This document shows positions 34,108 through 43,626 of a stretch of 64,000 nucleotides of DNA, piece by piece. Position 1 is the first letter of the stretch. Each line of letters starts with the position of its first letter. The notes under the pieces are model-generated. The model was not told where the DNA came from. It did no database searches and saw only the letters and a program-made list of their open reading frames with translations. This DNA is from Paraliobacillus ryukyuensis (GTDB lineage: Bacteria; Bacillota; Bacilli; Bacillales; Amphibacillaceae): the NCBI RefSeq assembly GCF_003315295.1, contig NZ_QNRI01000003.1:62001-126000 (forward strand), read 5' to 3'. The position numbers and the translations under genes were made by a program.

Positions 34108-35526
34108 TTACGCTTTTGAATTTTGTCTATTTGCTTGTTCTTGTGGGTTTGTTCCAGTAATAAAAAAGGATAATACTAGTCCAATAATAGTTAAGCCTGT
34201 TGCTACATAAAATGCCACATTAACGCCATGAATCAAATCACTTGTTGCATTACTAATTTGCGAAGTAGTCATAACAGTTACTAAAATCGCGGTTCCAATT
34301 GAACCAGCAACTTGTCTTAATGTATTGTTCATTGCCGTCCCATGCGCAATTAAATGTACAGGCAATTGGTTTAATCCAGCAGTTGTAACTGGCATCATAA
34401 CCATAGACATTCCAAACATACGGATACCAAATACGACAGTTAAGAAAACCAGTGAAGTATCTGCTGATAGATTAGTAAACAAGAAGGTAGTCACTGTCAT
34501 CACTGATAAACCGATAATCGCCAAGTACCTCGCACCAATTTTATCAAAAATCCTTCCGGTTACAGGCGACATTAATCCCATTAAAATCGCTCCTGGCATA
34601 ATCATAAGTCCAGACTCTAAAGCAGAGAAATCAGCATATTGTTGCATATAAATAGGTAGAATTGTTTCTGAACCAATTAACCCCATAAACACAATCATAC
34701 CGATTACGGTTCCAATGGTGAACATTTTAGATTTCAGCACGCGAAACTCTAAAATCGGTTGCTTTAGTTGGAATTGACGGCGAATAAATAGGATTAGCGC
34801 AACAATACCAACCACTATTGAAATTAACACTTGTGGCGCTAACCAGTTCCCGTCTCCGTTTCCTGCACTACTAAAACCAAACAGTAAACCGCCAAATCCT
34901 AACGTAGAAAGTATAATAGATAAAATATCTAATTTCGGGAACGTCCGCTCTGTCACATTTTTCATAAAAATATACACTAAAATAATATCAACTATAATAA
35001 TTGGTAAAATAATGAAAAACATGGTTCGCCACGGATATGTCTCTACAATCCAACCAGATAGTGTTGGACCAATTGCAGGTGCGAAAGAGATTACTAATCC
35101 GACCGTTCCCATAGCTGTCCCCCGTTTGTCAATTGGAAATATTGTTAAAAATACAGTCATCATTAACGGCATCATAATTCCTGCACCCGCAGCTTGAACA
35201 ACTCTTCCTACCATTAGTAAAGGAAATGTTGGCGCAATCCCGCATATTAGTGTTCCTAATGCAAAGATGAATAATGCACTCAGTACAAGTCTTCTTGTCG
35301 TAAATGTCTCTATTAAAAATGCTGTTATCGGAATCATTACCCCGTTAACTAGCATAAAGATCGTGGTTAGCCATTGGGCAATATTTTCACTGATCTGAAA
35401 GTCTTCCATCACGTGTGGTGTCGCTGTAGCAAATAAGGTTTGATTTAAAATAGAAACAAATCCACCAGCTAACAGGACAAGTACAATTGGCGTTCGGTTA
35501 AAATTTTGAATATTTTCATCTGTCAT
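34108..35526 (-). CDS. MFS multidrug efflux transporter, DHA2 (14-helix) family
   Basis: 472 residues with about 14 hydrophobic helices. DHA2 motifs: LLAGGFVSILNQTLFATATP (helix 1), the region VGRVVQAAGAGIMMPLMMTV and motif C-like GLVISFAPAIGPTLSGWIVE (GxxxGPxxGG type). Proton-driven drug or metabolite efflux in the membrane; substrate unknown. It follows a TetR gene by 22 bp on the same strand and is its probable target. Confidence 0.92.
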   Translation of the reverse strand: MTDENIQNFNRTPIVLVLLAGGFVSILNQTLFATATPHVMEDFQISENIAQWLTTIFMLVNGVMIPITAFLIETFTTRRLVLSALFIFALGTLICGIAPTFPLLMVGRVVQAAGAGIMMPLMMTVFLTIFPIDKRGTAMGTVGLVISFAPAIGPTLSGWIVETYPWRTMFFIILPIIIVDIILVYIFMKNVTERTFPKLDILSIILSTLGFGGLLFGFSSAGNGDGNWLAPQVLISIVVGIVALILFIRRQFQLKQPILEFRVLKSKMFTIGTVIGMIVFMGLIGSETILPIYMQQYADFSALESGLMIMPGAILMGLMSPVTGRIFDKIGARYLAIIGLSVMTVTTFLFTNLSADTSLVFLTVVFGIRMFGMSMVMMPVTTAGLNQLPVHLIAHGTAMNNTLRQVAGSIGTAILVTVMTTSQISNATSDLIHGVNVAFYVATGLTIIGLVLSFFITGTNPQEQANRQNSKA

Positions 35527-35548
35527 CTTGCCACCCCTTTGTTGTTAA

Positions 35549-36436
35549 CTACTCCCTAATCTGTTTTAATAATTTATCTATTATATTGAGTTCATTCCCT
35601 TCACCTAATTGTTTTTGCAAAAATAAATATAATGATTGTAATAAGTACATTCTAGGGGATTTCTCCAGTAATTCTTGTTCAAAAAGTTGAATGGTCTCTT
35701 TTAGTACTTGATAGGTTCCATCGGTTACATCTACTTTTTTAGCTATTGTTGTTTTTAACTTATTTAGCTGCTGGATTAATTTTTCTTCTGTCGTCCCCTG
35801 TTGTTTTTCTTGAGCAAAAACATAATGAGACATGTGTTGTTCTTGAATAACTGGTTGTTGATCCTTTCTTGTCTCAATAACAGCATCCATACTACTTACA
35901 ATAAACGTAGCTACTTCACTAGAGGAAAGTGTCTTTTTCCCTTCAATAATAAAGGAAACATATTCTTTTAGTATGCCTTGAAATACCATAACCATATCCC
36001 AAATAATGGGTTTAATTGGTTCGCCGTACACTTTTAATAACATTTCTCGATGCCAGTCCAACAATTCTGCACGTACTTGTTGAAGCATAGGCTGTAGATG
36101 TTTATTTCTTTCTAATAGTAGCGATTTAGTTATAAGATTAAAGTAATTTTTATTGCCTAATATCCCTTCAAATTCAACTTCAATGGTTTTTTTCAATTTT
36201 TCCTTTGGTGTGAGTAACTGGTCAATAGCAATGTGTTTGGCTCGTTCCACCATATTTTCATGATTTTCCATAAAAACGTCGACAAGTAGTGTTTCTTTTG
36301 ACTCAAAATATTTATATAGTAACCCTTTTGATACACCGGCTTGGTCAGCTATTTCTTGCATGGAGGTTTCATGATAACCCCGATTAGCAAAGAGCTTAAT
36401 CGTCACTTGCATCACCTTTGCTTTTCGATCTTCCAT
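35549..36436 (-). CDS. TetR/AcrR family repressor of the MFS operon
   Basis: 295 residues, longer than the usual about 200. HTH: TSMQEIADQAGVSKGLLYKYFESKETLL. The extra about 90 C-terminal residues are helical with Gln/Glu-rich stretches (QEQHMSHYVFAQEKQQ). This fits B. subtilis YhgD/YfiR-like regulators paired with efflux pumps. First gene of a two-gene operon; GGAGGAAAAGC precedes the ATG. Confidence 0.9.
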   Translation of the reverse strand: MEDRKAKVMQVTIKLFANRGYHETSMQEIADQAGVSKGLLYKYFESKETLLVDVFMENHENMVERAKHIAIDQLLTPKEKLKKTIEVEFEGILGNKNYFNLITKSLLLERNKHLQPMLQQVRAELLDWHREMLLKVYGEPIKPIIWDMVMVFQGILKEYVSFIIEGKKTLSSSEVATFIVSSMDAVIETRKDQQPVIQEQHMSHYVFAQEKQQGTTEEKLIQQLNKLKTTIAKKVDVTDGTYQVLKETIQLFEQELLEKSPRMYLLQSLYLFLQKQLGEGNELNIIDKLLKQIRE

Positions 36437-36464
36437 GCTTTTCCTCCTTTCACTTATACCGGTG

Positions 36465-36478
36465 TGACTATGCGGTCA
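36465..36478. promoter_or_regulatory. Candidate TetR operator
   Basis: TGACTATGCGGTCA, dyad TGAC-N6-GTCA, 29 bp upstream of the TetR start. Confidence 0.45.
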
Positions 36479-36611
36479 TTTTTATACTCATTAGTTTAAT
36501 TCCAACGTACATTATAGGCATGAATTAAAAGGATTGTCAATTTAAGCACATTCACTTCTTAATAATTGCTTCATATACATAACTAGATACTATATTAAGG
36601 GGGCTACTATC

Positions 36612-37490
36612 ATGTCTAAAACGCAAGAATTTCCAACCTCTTTTCCATCCCAGCACCAACCTGTACAACCCGGTATTGAATCTTTAATGGTGCCACGCCC
36701 AATAATTGAATCTTCTTCCTATAAAGGCGCTAGGAAATTAACAGATAAAGTAGCGATTGTTACCGGTGGGGACAGCGGTATTGGCGCGGCTGTGTCGATT
36801 GCTTTTGCAAAAGAAGGTGCAGATGTTGTGATTCCATATTACAGTAGTTATGAAAATGAGGATGCGTTCCGAACAAAAGAACGAATTGAATCATTCGGAA
36901 GCAACTGTATGTTATTGACTGGTGATTTAAAATCTGAACAGAACTGCAAGCAAGTAATTAATGAAACAATTAATCATTTTGGCAAATTAAATATTTTAGT
37001 TAATAATCATGGCGTTCAATTCCCTCAAGATCATATTAGTGATATTTCAACAGAACAGTTGTTACTTACTTTTCAGACAAATATTCTTTCTTATTTCTTT
37101 TTAACTAAAGCAGCCATACCTTATCTAACAAAAGGAGATGCGATTATTAATACAGCTTCGATCGTAACGTATGAAGGAAATGACAAGCTACTGGACTACA
37201 CCGCAACGAAGGGAGCAGTAGTTGGTTTCACAAGGGCTCTCTCCCAACAATTAGCTTCTGACGATATTCGCGTAAATGCAGTAGCACCAGGTCCGATTTG
37301 GACACCGCTTATCCCGAGTAGTTTTTCAGCAGAATATATTGAAGCAACATTTGGTAAAACCATTCCATTTAAACGAGCAGGTCAACCGGTTGAATTGGCT
37401 CCTGCTTATGTCTACTTAGCAAGCTCAGATTCATCTTATGTTTCTGGTCAGGTCATACATGTAAATGGCGGTGCCATGGTAAGTTCTTAG
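36612..37490 (+). CDS. Short-chain dehydrogenase/reductase (YhdF/YhxC type)
   Basis: 292 residues, the extended form with a roughly 45-residue N-terminal segment (QPGIESLMVPRPI) common in general-stress SDRs. NAD(P)-binding TGGDSGIGAAVSIAFAKEGA, NNHGVQFP, catalytic Ser in NTASIVTYEGN, YxxxK as YTATKGA, and APGPIWTPLIP. Substrate unknown. AAGGGGG precedes the ATG. Followed 67 bp later by an alcohol dehydrogenase gene in the same direction. Confidence 0.9.
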   Translation: MSKTQEFPTSFPSQHQPVQPGIESLMVPRPIIESSSYKGARKLTDKVAIVTGGDSGIGAAVSIAFAKEGADVVIPYYSSYENEDAFRTKERIESFGSNCMLLTGDLKSEQNCKQVINETINHFGKLNILVNNHGVQFPQDHISDISTEQLLLTFQTNILSYFFLTKAAIPYLTKGDAIINTASIVTYEGNDKLLDYTATKGAVVGFTRALSQQLASDDIRVNAVAPGPIWTPLIPSSFSAEYIEATFGKTIPFKRAGQPVELAPAYVYLASSDSSYVSGQVIHVNGGAMVSS

Positions 37491-37557
37491 TAGATAGCCG
37501 TTTTACTTTACTTTGCCTGTAAAAGTTGCCATTATAGATACTGGAGGTGGATCAAAT

Positions 37558-38724
37558 ATGCAAAACTTTGTATTTCAAAATCCAACAAAATTAATTTTTG
37601 GCAAAGGAACGATTGAACAATTACAACAGGAAATACCACAATACGGTAAAAATATATTGTTAGTCTATGGTGGCGGTAGTATTAAACGAAACGGTTTATA
37701 CGACCAAGTAATGAACCAACTACAAGCGTTTGACGCTAATGTATTTGAATTATCAGGCGTTGAACCTAATCCACGTGTAACGACAGCACGCAAAGGAATT
37801 GAAATTTGCAAATCTGAAAACATTGATTTCATTCTAGCGGTCGGTGGCGGTAGTACAATTGACTGTACGAAAGCAATTGCTGCTGGTGCAAAATCAGAGC
37901 ATGATATTTGGGATATCGTAACGAAGAAGGCGCAAGCTGAGGATGCACTTCCATTCGGAACTGTCCTGACACTTGCGGCAACTGGTTCTGAAATGAACGC
38001 AGGTTCTGTTATTACAAACTGGGAAACAAAAGAAAAGCATGGTTGGGGTAGTCCACATACTTTCCCTCGTTTTTCTGTTTTAGATCCGGTTAATACATTC
38101 TCTGTACCGAGAGATCAGACCATCTATGGCATGGTAGATATGATGTCTCATGCGCTTGAGCATTATTTCCACCCAGAGAAAAATACACTCTTACAAGATC
38201 GAATGATCGAAGGCTTACTACGCACTGTCATCGAAACAGCGCCAAAACTTCTAGAAGATCTAGAAAATTATGAACACCGTGCTACTATTCTATACAGCGG
38301 AACAATGGCTCTTAATGGTATGCTTAGCATGGGATATGCTGGAGATTGGGCAACACACAATCTTGAACATGCGGTATCAGCTGTCCATGACATTCCACAT
38401 GGCGGCGGATTGGCTATTCTATTCCCTCATTGGATGGAACATACATTAGACACAGATGTTGCACGTTTCAAACAACTTGCTGTTCGTGTATTTGATATTG
38501 ACGCGGAAGGTAAATCAGATAAAGAAGTTGCACTTGAGGGTATTCACGCATTACGCGATTTCTGGAACAGCATTGGTGCACCATCTCGTCTAGCTGATTA
38601 TGATATTAATGAAGACAGTGTAGAAGAAATGGCCGATAAAACGGTTATTGCAAGACCTCAATTCGGGAATTTCAAATCTTTAACAAGAGATGACGCTGTT
38701 TCTATTTATCAAGCAAGCTTATAA
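37558..38724 (+). CDS. Iron-containing alcohol dehydrogenase (YugJ/BdhA-like)
   Basis: 388 residues from the ATG at 37558 (GGAGGTGGATCAAAT). Family III Fe-[21 protein letters not shown]-binding [14 protein letters not shown] and [15 protein letters not shown], and metal ligands in [11 protein letters not shown] and the downstream [20 protein letters not shown]. Probably an NAD(P)H-dependent butanol/aldehyde reductase (inference). Part of the fermentation neighbourhood with pfl and adhE. Confidence 0.92.
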   Translation: MQNFVFQNPTKLIFGKGTIEQLQQEIPQYGKNILLVYGGGSIKRNGLYDQVMNQLQAFDANVFELSGVEPNPRVTTARKGIEICKSENIDFILAVGGGSTIDCTKAIAAGAKSEHDIWDIVTKKAQAEDALPFGTVLTLAATGSEMNAGSVITNWETKEKHGWGSPHTFPRFSVLDPVNTFSVPRDQTIYGMVDMMSHALEHYFHPEKNTLLQDRMIEGLLRTVIETAPKLLEDLENYEHRATILYSGTMALNGMLSMGYAGDWATHNLEHAVSAVHDIPHGGGLAILFPHWMEHTLDTDVARFKQLAVRVFDIDAEGKSDKEVALEGIHALRDFWNSIGAPSRLADYDINEDSVEEMADKTVIARPQFGNFKSLTRDDAVSIYQASL

Positions 38725-38734
38725 ATAATACATG

Positions 38735-39004
38735 AAAAAGACGCTGGGACATAACTAAATCAAAAGAACTAGCATCCGAACATTCTAAATAAAGCATAGG
38801 CAACATACGTAGACGCCTGTGGGAAAAGCGCGAGCCGAAGATCCACTGTGCGAAGTGGCTAGAAGTTAGACTAAACCCGTCACGTCCTGTGTGTCCGAGG
38901 CCGCGCCCACGGAAAGCGAAGTATTTTGTCGAAGCGTTATGTGTGCGGCAGACTTTAATGTTCGAATATTTCTTGTTCAGTTACTTTTTTGTCCCGCCCT
39001 TTTT
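38735..39004 (+). repeat. Dispersed structured repeat, copy A
   Basis: About 270 bp bounded by inverted ends: AAAAAGACGCTGGGACATAA at the left and, inverted, AAAAAGGGCGGGACAAAAAA at the right, with an inner CGAACATT pair. The core (38831-38935) has GAAGATCCACT, GGCTAGAAGTTAGAC and CGTCACGTCCTGTGTG, also found in copies B (43151-43340, inverted) and C (59041-59226). No credible gene inside. It may act as a terminator or RNA element after the alcohol dehydrogenase gene. Confidence 0.8.
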
Positions 39005-39098
39005 CGGTCAACAAAATAGGAAATGGTTTTATTCGTTGCGTATAATTCTCTATTTTCTTCTTATATTATATGTAGAAATAATCAGGAGGTATAACTAA

Positions 39099-39527
39099 AT
39101 GGATAACCAAAAAATGAAAGAAACGGTACTGAAAATACTCGAAGATCATCAAATCGGAACACTTGCTACGGTTGAAAATAATAAACCTTATTCCCGCTAT
39201 ATGACTTTTTTTAATGAAGCATATACCTTATACACTGCAACAAACAAGGAAACCCATAAAGTAGAAGATATAGAAGAAAACCCAAATGTCCACATTTTAA
39301 TTGGCTACACATTTGATGGTATTGGGGATGAATTTCTTGAAATTGAAGGTAAAGCTGAAATCCACGATGAAGAAGCAATGAAACATAAATTATGGAATGA
39401 TCATCTAAAATCTTGGTTCTCTGGTCCAGATGATCCTAACTATATTGTTTTGAAAATTACACCAGTTGAAATTCGTATAAGAAACACCAAAGATAAAAAC
39501 GTACATCGTCTAGATTTTAGTAATTAA
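39099..39527 (+). CDS. Pyridoxamine 5'-phosphate oxidase-like protein (GSP26 type)
   Basis: 142 residues, split-barrel FMN-binding fold. MKETVLKILEDHQIGTLATV and KPYSRYMTFFNEAYTLYTAT resemble B. subtilis general stress protein 26 (YdaG). Probable flavin- or heme-cofactor binding with an unknown redox role. AGGAGGTATAACTAA precedes the ATG. Monocistronic. Confidence 0.88.
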   Translation: MDNQKMKETVLKILEDHQIGTLATVENNKPYSRYMTFFNEAYTLYTATNKETHKVEDIEENPNVHILIGYTFDGIGDEFLEIEGKAEIHDEEAMKHKLWNDHLKSWFSGPDDPNYIVLKITPVEIRIRNTKDKNVHRLDFSN

Positions 39528-39860
39528 GGCAACAAGGTGAAAAACAATAATTTTTTACTTCCTCATGACAAGCTATTTTACATTTAGTTCACTTGGTGAA
39601 AAACAATTTCCCAAGTGAACTCTCTGTATAAACGATAATCTGTCCTATCTATTAGCTATACTATCAACTGATTTTACAATGATAATTTATAAAACGAATG
39701 CTACCCTCCCCCTTTCCGCTAAGTCTATTTACTTCCATACGATTGAAGCATTTCTGATAAAGCAATATTACATATCCACCAATTAAACCCATAGATTGAA
39801 TAGCTACAGACCTAATTCGCGATTGCAATTTTTGCTTCGTTTCCCTTGTAAGCGTTTTAT

Positions 39861-39878
39861 TTGTGAATAATTTCACAA
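39861..39878. promoter_or_regulatory. Perfect Rex box / FNR box upstream of adhE
   Basis: TTGTGAATAATTTCACAA matches the Rex consensus TTGTGAAWWWWTTCACAA exactly and also contains a perfect TGTGA-N6-TCACA. With -10 TATGAT at 39920-39925, the centre is near -62, the class I FNR position. Confidence 0.8.
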
Positions 39879-39900
39879 AGACGTCACAAATCTAGTATTT

Positions 39901-39914
39901 TGTAAACGCTAACA
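39901..39914. promoter_or_regulatory. cre site (CcpA) at the adhE promoter
   Basis: TGTAAACGCTAACA fits TGWAANCGNTNWCA exactly. It lies between the possible -35 and the -10 TATGAT (39920-39925), so binding should repress or modulate. Confidence 0.75.
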
Positions 39915-39956
39915 GGTGATATGATGTAATCAGAAAGACAGGAGGGGTGATAAAAA

Positions 39957-40181
39957 GTGATTTTGAAACATTGGAAAGATTTTAGTACAGATGCTGAATT
40001 ATATTCCCAAGAAAATTTTGAACGACAAGTTGGCGACACCTTTGAAGCCATGCATGTGGAAGAAAATCAGGATATACCGAATTACATCTGGACAAAACAA
40101 TACGTTATCATCATCAAGCCAAATACCCGGATGATAAAGGATGTAGCTTTTGTCAAAGTACCCCGTAACCCAGTTAAATAG
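39957..40181 (+). CDS. Small protein upstream of adhE, unknown
   Basis: 74 residues from a GTG with a strong site (GGAGGGGTG, 7 nt spacing). Soluble, acidic in the first half and basic at the end; no known motif. It stands between the FNR/Rex/cre region and adhE (60 bp gap), so it is likely the first gene of the adhE transcript. Confidence 0.6.
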   Translation: MILKHWKDFSTDAELYSQENFERQVGDTFEAMHVEENQDIPNYIWTKQYVIIIKPNTRMIKDVAFVKVPRNPVK

Positions 40182-40241
40182 TTGGTTATTATTTTGAGTT
40201 ATTATGCTCAATACTTCACATAAAATTAGGAGGGATTTTAA

Positions 40242-42839
40242 ATGGTAACAAAAGTAGAAAAGAAACAAGAGAGTACCGTTGCTGAACGCATTGACACATT
40301 GGTAAAAAACGCACAAACCGCATTGAGTGAAATGAGAAAATTGGATCAAGAGCAAATTGACAACATCGTAAAAGAAATGGCTTTAGCTGGTTTGGATCAA
40401 CACATGCCACTAGCAAAACTAGCTGTAGAAGAAACAGGTCGAGGTGTTTATGAAGATAAAATTATTAAAAACATCTTCGCTACTGAATATGTTTATCATA
40501 ATGTGAAATATGATAAAACAATTGGCGTCATTAGTGAAAACGAACAAGATGGTATGGTTGAAATTGCAGAACCGATTGGTGTTATTGCTGGGGTAACTCC
40601 GGTTACAAACCCAACATCAACTACTTTGTTTAAATCAATTATATCTATAAAAACTGGTAACCCTATTATCTTTGCTTTCCACCCATCAGCACAAAAATGT
40701 AGCTCACAAGCTGCGAAAGTGGTTTATGATGCAGCAGTAAAAGCTGGAGCACCAAAAAATTGTATTCAATTTATTGAAAAACCATCTATTGAAGCAACAC
40801 AAAGTTTAATGAAACATGATGGTGTAGCAACTATCTTAGCAACTGGTGGTCCTGGAATGGTTAAATCCGCATACAGCTCTGGTAAACCTGCTTTAGGTGT
40901 AGGTGCTGGTAATGTTCCTTGCTATATTGAAAAAACAGTAGAAGTAAAACGCGCTGTTAATGATGTTATTTTATCAAAAACATTTGATAATGGTATGATT
41001 TGTGCATCTGAACAAGCAATTATTGTAGATAAAGAAATTTATAATGAAGTGAAACAAGAAATGATTGATAATAACGTATATTTCTTAAGTGCTGCTGAAA
41101 AAGCAAAAGTAGAAAAACTAGTTATTAATGAAGAAACTTGTGCAGTTAACCCTAAAATTGTTGGTATGAAACCAGTAAAAATAGCTGAAATGGCAGGCGT
41201 AAAAGTACCAGAAGATACAAAAATTTTAGTAGCTGAATTAACAGGTGTCGGTCCAAATCACCCACTATCTCGTGAAAAACTTAGCCCAGTTCTTGCTGCA
41301 TATAAAGTAAACAGTAGTGAAGAAGGAATTAAACGTGCGGAAGAAATGCTTGAATTTGGTGGATTAGGACACTCAGCAGTCATTCATTCAAACAATCAAG
41401 AAGTAATCGATGCATTTGGTGCAAAAATGAAAGCAGGTCGTGTTATCGTAAATGCTCCTTCTTCTCAAGGTGCAATCGGTGATATCTATAATGCCTACAT
41501 GCCATCTCTAACACTTGGTTGCGGTTCTTATGGTGGCAACTCTGTATCAACCAACGTAGGTGCAGTTCACTTAATCAACGTGAAAAAAATGGCTAAAAGG
41601 AATGTTAATATGCAATGGTTCAAAGTTCCACCAAAAGTTTATTTCGAAAAAAATTCAGTACAATATCTTGCAAAAATGCCTAAGATCTCAAAAGCATTTA
41701 TCGTTACTGATCCTATGATGGTGAAATTAGGATATGTTGATAAAGTACTTTATAACTTACGTAGACGTCCTGATTATGTTCACTGTGAAATTTTCTCTGA
41801 CGTAGAACCTGATCCATCTAAAGACACTGTTATGCGTGGTGCAGCTGCGATGGATGCATTTCAACCAGATGTTATTATTGCACTTGGTGGTGGATCTGCA
41901 ATGGATGCAGCCAAAGGAATGTGGTTATTCCACGAACACCCAGATACAGACTTTAATGGCTTAAAACAAAAATTCTTAGATATTCGTAAACGTGTATACA
42001 AATATCCTGAATTAGGTCAACGTGCACAATTTGTTGCTATTCCTACAACATCTGGTACTGGTTCTGAGGTTACATCATTCTCTGTTATTACAGATAAAGA
42101 AAACAATGTAAAATACCCATTAGCTGATTATGAATTAACACCAGACGTAGCGATTATTGATCCACAATTCGTAATGACTGTACCAAAAACGGTAACAGCA
42201 GATACTGGTATGGACGTATTAACACACGCAATTGAAGCCTATGTTTCTAACATGGCTAACGATTATACAGATGGTCTTGCAATCAAAGCAATTCAACTTG
42301 TATTTGAATACTTACCACAAGCTTATCATGATGGAAGTAATGAATTAGCAAGAGAAAAAATGCACAACGCTTCTACCATTGCAGGTATGGCATTTGCGAA
42401 TGCATTCTTAGGTATTAACCATAGTCTTGCACACAAATTAGGGGCAGAATTCCATATTGCACACGGCCGTGCTAATGCTATTCTAATGCCACACGTTATT
42501 CGCTACAATGCGAAAAAACCAACGAAATTTGTGTCATTCCCTAAATATAAATACTTTATTGCTGACAAACGTTATGCAGAAATTGCTAAAGTATTGGGAT
42601 TACCAGCAAGTACAACAGAAGAAGGTGTAGAAAGCTTAGTTCAAGCGATCTACAATTTGGCTAAAGAATTAAACATCCCTATGAGCATTGCTGAAAACGG
42701 CGTAGACAAAAAAGACTTTGAAGCTAGAGTTGATTACCTTGCTGATCGTGCATTTGAAGATCAATGTACAACAGCAAACCCTAAACTTCCTTTAGTAACA
42801 GAGTTAGCTGAAGTTTACCGCAACGCTTTTAAAGGATAA
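40242..42839 (+). CDS. adhE: Bifunctional acetaldehyde-CoA/alcohol dehydrogenase
   Basis: 865 residues, full length. Reduces acetyl-CoA to ethanol via acetaldehyde, recycling NADH in fermentation. N-terminal ALDH half: [17 protein letters not shown], catalytic Cys in [14 protein letters not shown]. Linker near residue 450. C-terminal Fe-ADH half: [28 protein letters not shown], and iron ligands in [13 protein letters not shown] and [17 protein letters not shown]. Forms spirosome filaments in other bacteria. Control by Rex/FNR and CcpA is predicted. Confidence 0.98.
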   Translation: MVTKVEKKQESTVAERIDTLVKNAQTALSEMRKLDQEQIDNIVKEMALAGLDQHMPLAKLAVEETGRGVYEDKIIKNIFATEYVYHNVKYDKTIGVISENEQDGMVEIAEPIGVIAGVTPVTNPTSTTLFKSIISIKTGNPIIFAFHPSAQKCSSQAAKVVYDAAVKAGAPKNCIQFIEKPSIEATQSLMKHDGVATILATGGPGMVKSAYSSGKPALGVGAGNVPCYIEKTVEVKRAVNDVILSKTFDNGMICASEQAIIVDKEIYNEVKQEMIDNNVYFLSAAEKAKVEKLVINEETCAVNPKIVGMKPVKIAEMAGVKVPEDTKILVAELTGVGPNHPLSREKLSPVLAAYKVNSSEEGIKRAEEMLEFGGLGHSAVIHSNNQEVIDAFGAKMKAGRVIVNAPSSQGAIGDIYNAYMPSLTLGCGSYGGNSVSTNVGAVHLINVKKMAKRNVNMQWFKVPPKVYFEKNSVQYLAKMPKISKAFIVTDPMMVKLGYVDKVLYNLRRRPDYVHCEIFSDVEPDPSKDTVMRGAAAMDAFQPDVIIALGGGSAMDAAKGMWLFHEHPDTDFNGLKQKFLDIRKRVYKYPELGQRAQFVAIPTTSGTGSEVTSFSVITDKENNVKYPLADYELTPDVAIIDPQFVMTVPKTVTADTGMDVLTHAIEAYVSNMANDYTDGLAIKAIQLVFEYLPQAYHDGSNELAREKMHNASTIAGMAFANAFLGINHSLAHKLGAEFHIAHGRANAILMPHVIRYNAKKPTKFVSFPKYKYFIADKRYAEIAKVLGLPASTTEEGVESLVQAIYNLAKELNIPMSIAENGVDKKDFEARVDYLADRAFEDQCTTANPKLPLVTELAEVYRNAFKG

Positions 42840-42860
42840 GTTAACACTTGATTAAGCAGA

Positions 42861-42905
42861 ATGGCGCTCCTCATCCTAATCAGATGGGGAGCGCCATCTT
42901 TTTTT
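42861..42905 (+). terminator. Terminator of adhE
   Basis: ATGGCGCTCCTCATC / GATGGGGAGCGCCAT, then CTTTTTTTG. Confidence 0.92.
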
Positions 42906-43150
42906 GTTTATATTAATAATTGAGTGTTATTTTTTATAAATCTCGTGCGTTTCATCCCGCGATTTTTTTATTATCAATTTTTATAGACCGTGTGCGATTA
43001 CCCTTCTTCCTAACTTGAGAAAATGTAAAACCTCCCCCATCCCTCAAGTATGTTTCACTATTTAAAATGGTTCTCTGTCAAATGTGGTGGTGTCATTTTC
43101 ACTCCATCATCTCTTTTATTACACTTACATTATTAATCATACTTGTACCG

Positions 43151-43340
43151 GAACCGCAGGGGAAATATACTCGCTTTCCTCGGGCACACAGGACGTGAGT
43201 CAGTTAGACGTTGTCACAGGACGTGACGGTTTTCGTCTAACTTCTAGCCGCTTAGCCAAGTGGAACTTCGGCTCGTGGGACTGCGATTACTCGTCCCATC
43301 GAAAACATTTGCTGTTCCCGTAGGAGTCTCGCATATTTCC
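43151..43340 (-). repeat. Dispersed structured repeat, copy B, nested in the ISL3 relic
   Basis: On the minus strand: GGAAATATGCGAGACTCC, GGACGAGTAATCGCAGTCCC, GGCTAGAAGTTAGACGAAAA, CCGTCACGTCCTGTG, then ATATTTCC. This matches copy C (59041-59226) over nearly its whole length, except for a 28-bp insert containing a second CACGTCCTGTG. The ends GGAAATA / TATTTCC are inverted. Confidence 0.82.
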
Positions 43341-43349
43341 TCTGCTAAG

Positions 43350-43500
43350 GTACACGCTTCTTATCTCTTGAGGCCCCAGTATCTTCTTTTTCAATCGCTC
43401 AAAACGCTTAATGCCCTAAGATATGCATTTGGTCACTTTTATTGTGTTGTTCACCCCCTCAATATATCCATTATTAAAGAGGGGTTGCGTGTATTTTTTT
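43350..43500 (-). pseudogene. C-terminal fragment of an ISL3 transposase
   Basis: On the minus strand LFNNGYIEGVNNTIKVTK, then a stop at 43416-43418, then GIKRFERLKKKILG. NGYIEGVNNTIKV is a hallmark of the ISL3 C-terminal catalytic region, which contains the final Glu. The N-terminal part is missing and stops interrupt it. Confidence 0.72.
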
Positions 43501-43567
43501 CTTCGAGGGAAGCTTTGAGAAATCAAGGGATACCACCACATTTAGTATAGAACCTTTAAAATTCACG

Positions 43568-43596
43568 TTGATTATATAAGTGAATGCTTATATAAT
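43568..43596 (+). promoter_or_regulatory. arsR promoter and operator
   Basis: -35 TTGATT (43568-43573), 17-bp spacer, -10 TATAAT (43591-43596). Perfect inverted repeat ATTATATAAG / CTTATATAAT (43571-43596) fills the promoter, a fit for ArsR binding. Confidence 0.8.
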
Positions 43597-43626
43597 TATA
43601 ACTATATTTAAAAGGAGGTCATTTCT

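Larger units (their letters stand above)
39528..39956. other. Regulatory region upstream of the adhE unit
   Basis: About 430 bp. It contains an 11-bp perfect inverted repeat AGTTCACTTGG / CCAAGTGAACT (39586-39621) with no T-run, then the FNR/Rex palindrome and a cre. A 70-codon minus-strand frame (39664-39876) lacks a ribosome site and is not called. Confidence 0.6.
43069..43554 (-). mobile_element. ISL3-family relic with perfect 8-bp target duplication
   Basis: Left end GGTTCTCTGTCAAATGTGG then TGGT; right end, inverted, GGTTCTATACTAAATGTGG then TGGT. Direct repeats TTTAAAAT flank it exactly (43061-43068 and 43555-43562). Inside, on the minus strand, is a decayed transposase C-terminus (43350-43500). 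A copy of the dispersed repeat (43151-43340) is nested in it. The ends differ from those of the 30.3-kb relic, so these are two distinct insertions. Confidence 0.82.

Noticed and set aside
38889-39098. 69-codon frame ending at the GSP26-like gene
   Set aside because: It lies within dispersed repeat copy A, has no ribosome site, and its composition follows the repeat.
39664-39876. 70-codon minus-strand frame before the adhE unit
   Set aside because: GTG start inside the Rex/FNR palindrome, no ribosome site, no family. A hydrophobic stretch exists, so a small protein is not fully excluded.
43084-43550. 79- and 96-codon plus-strand frames
   Set aside because: They cross the ISL3 relic and nested repeat; the minus strand carries the recognisable transposase remnant instead.
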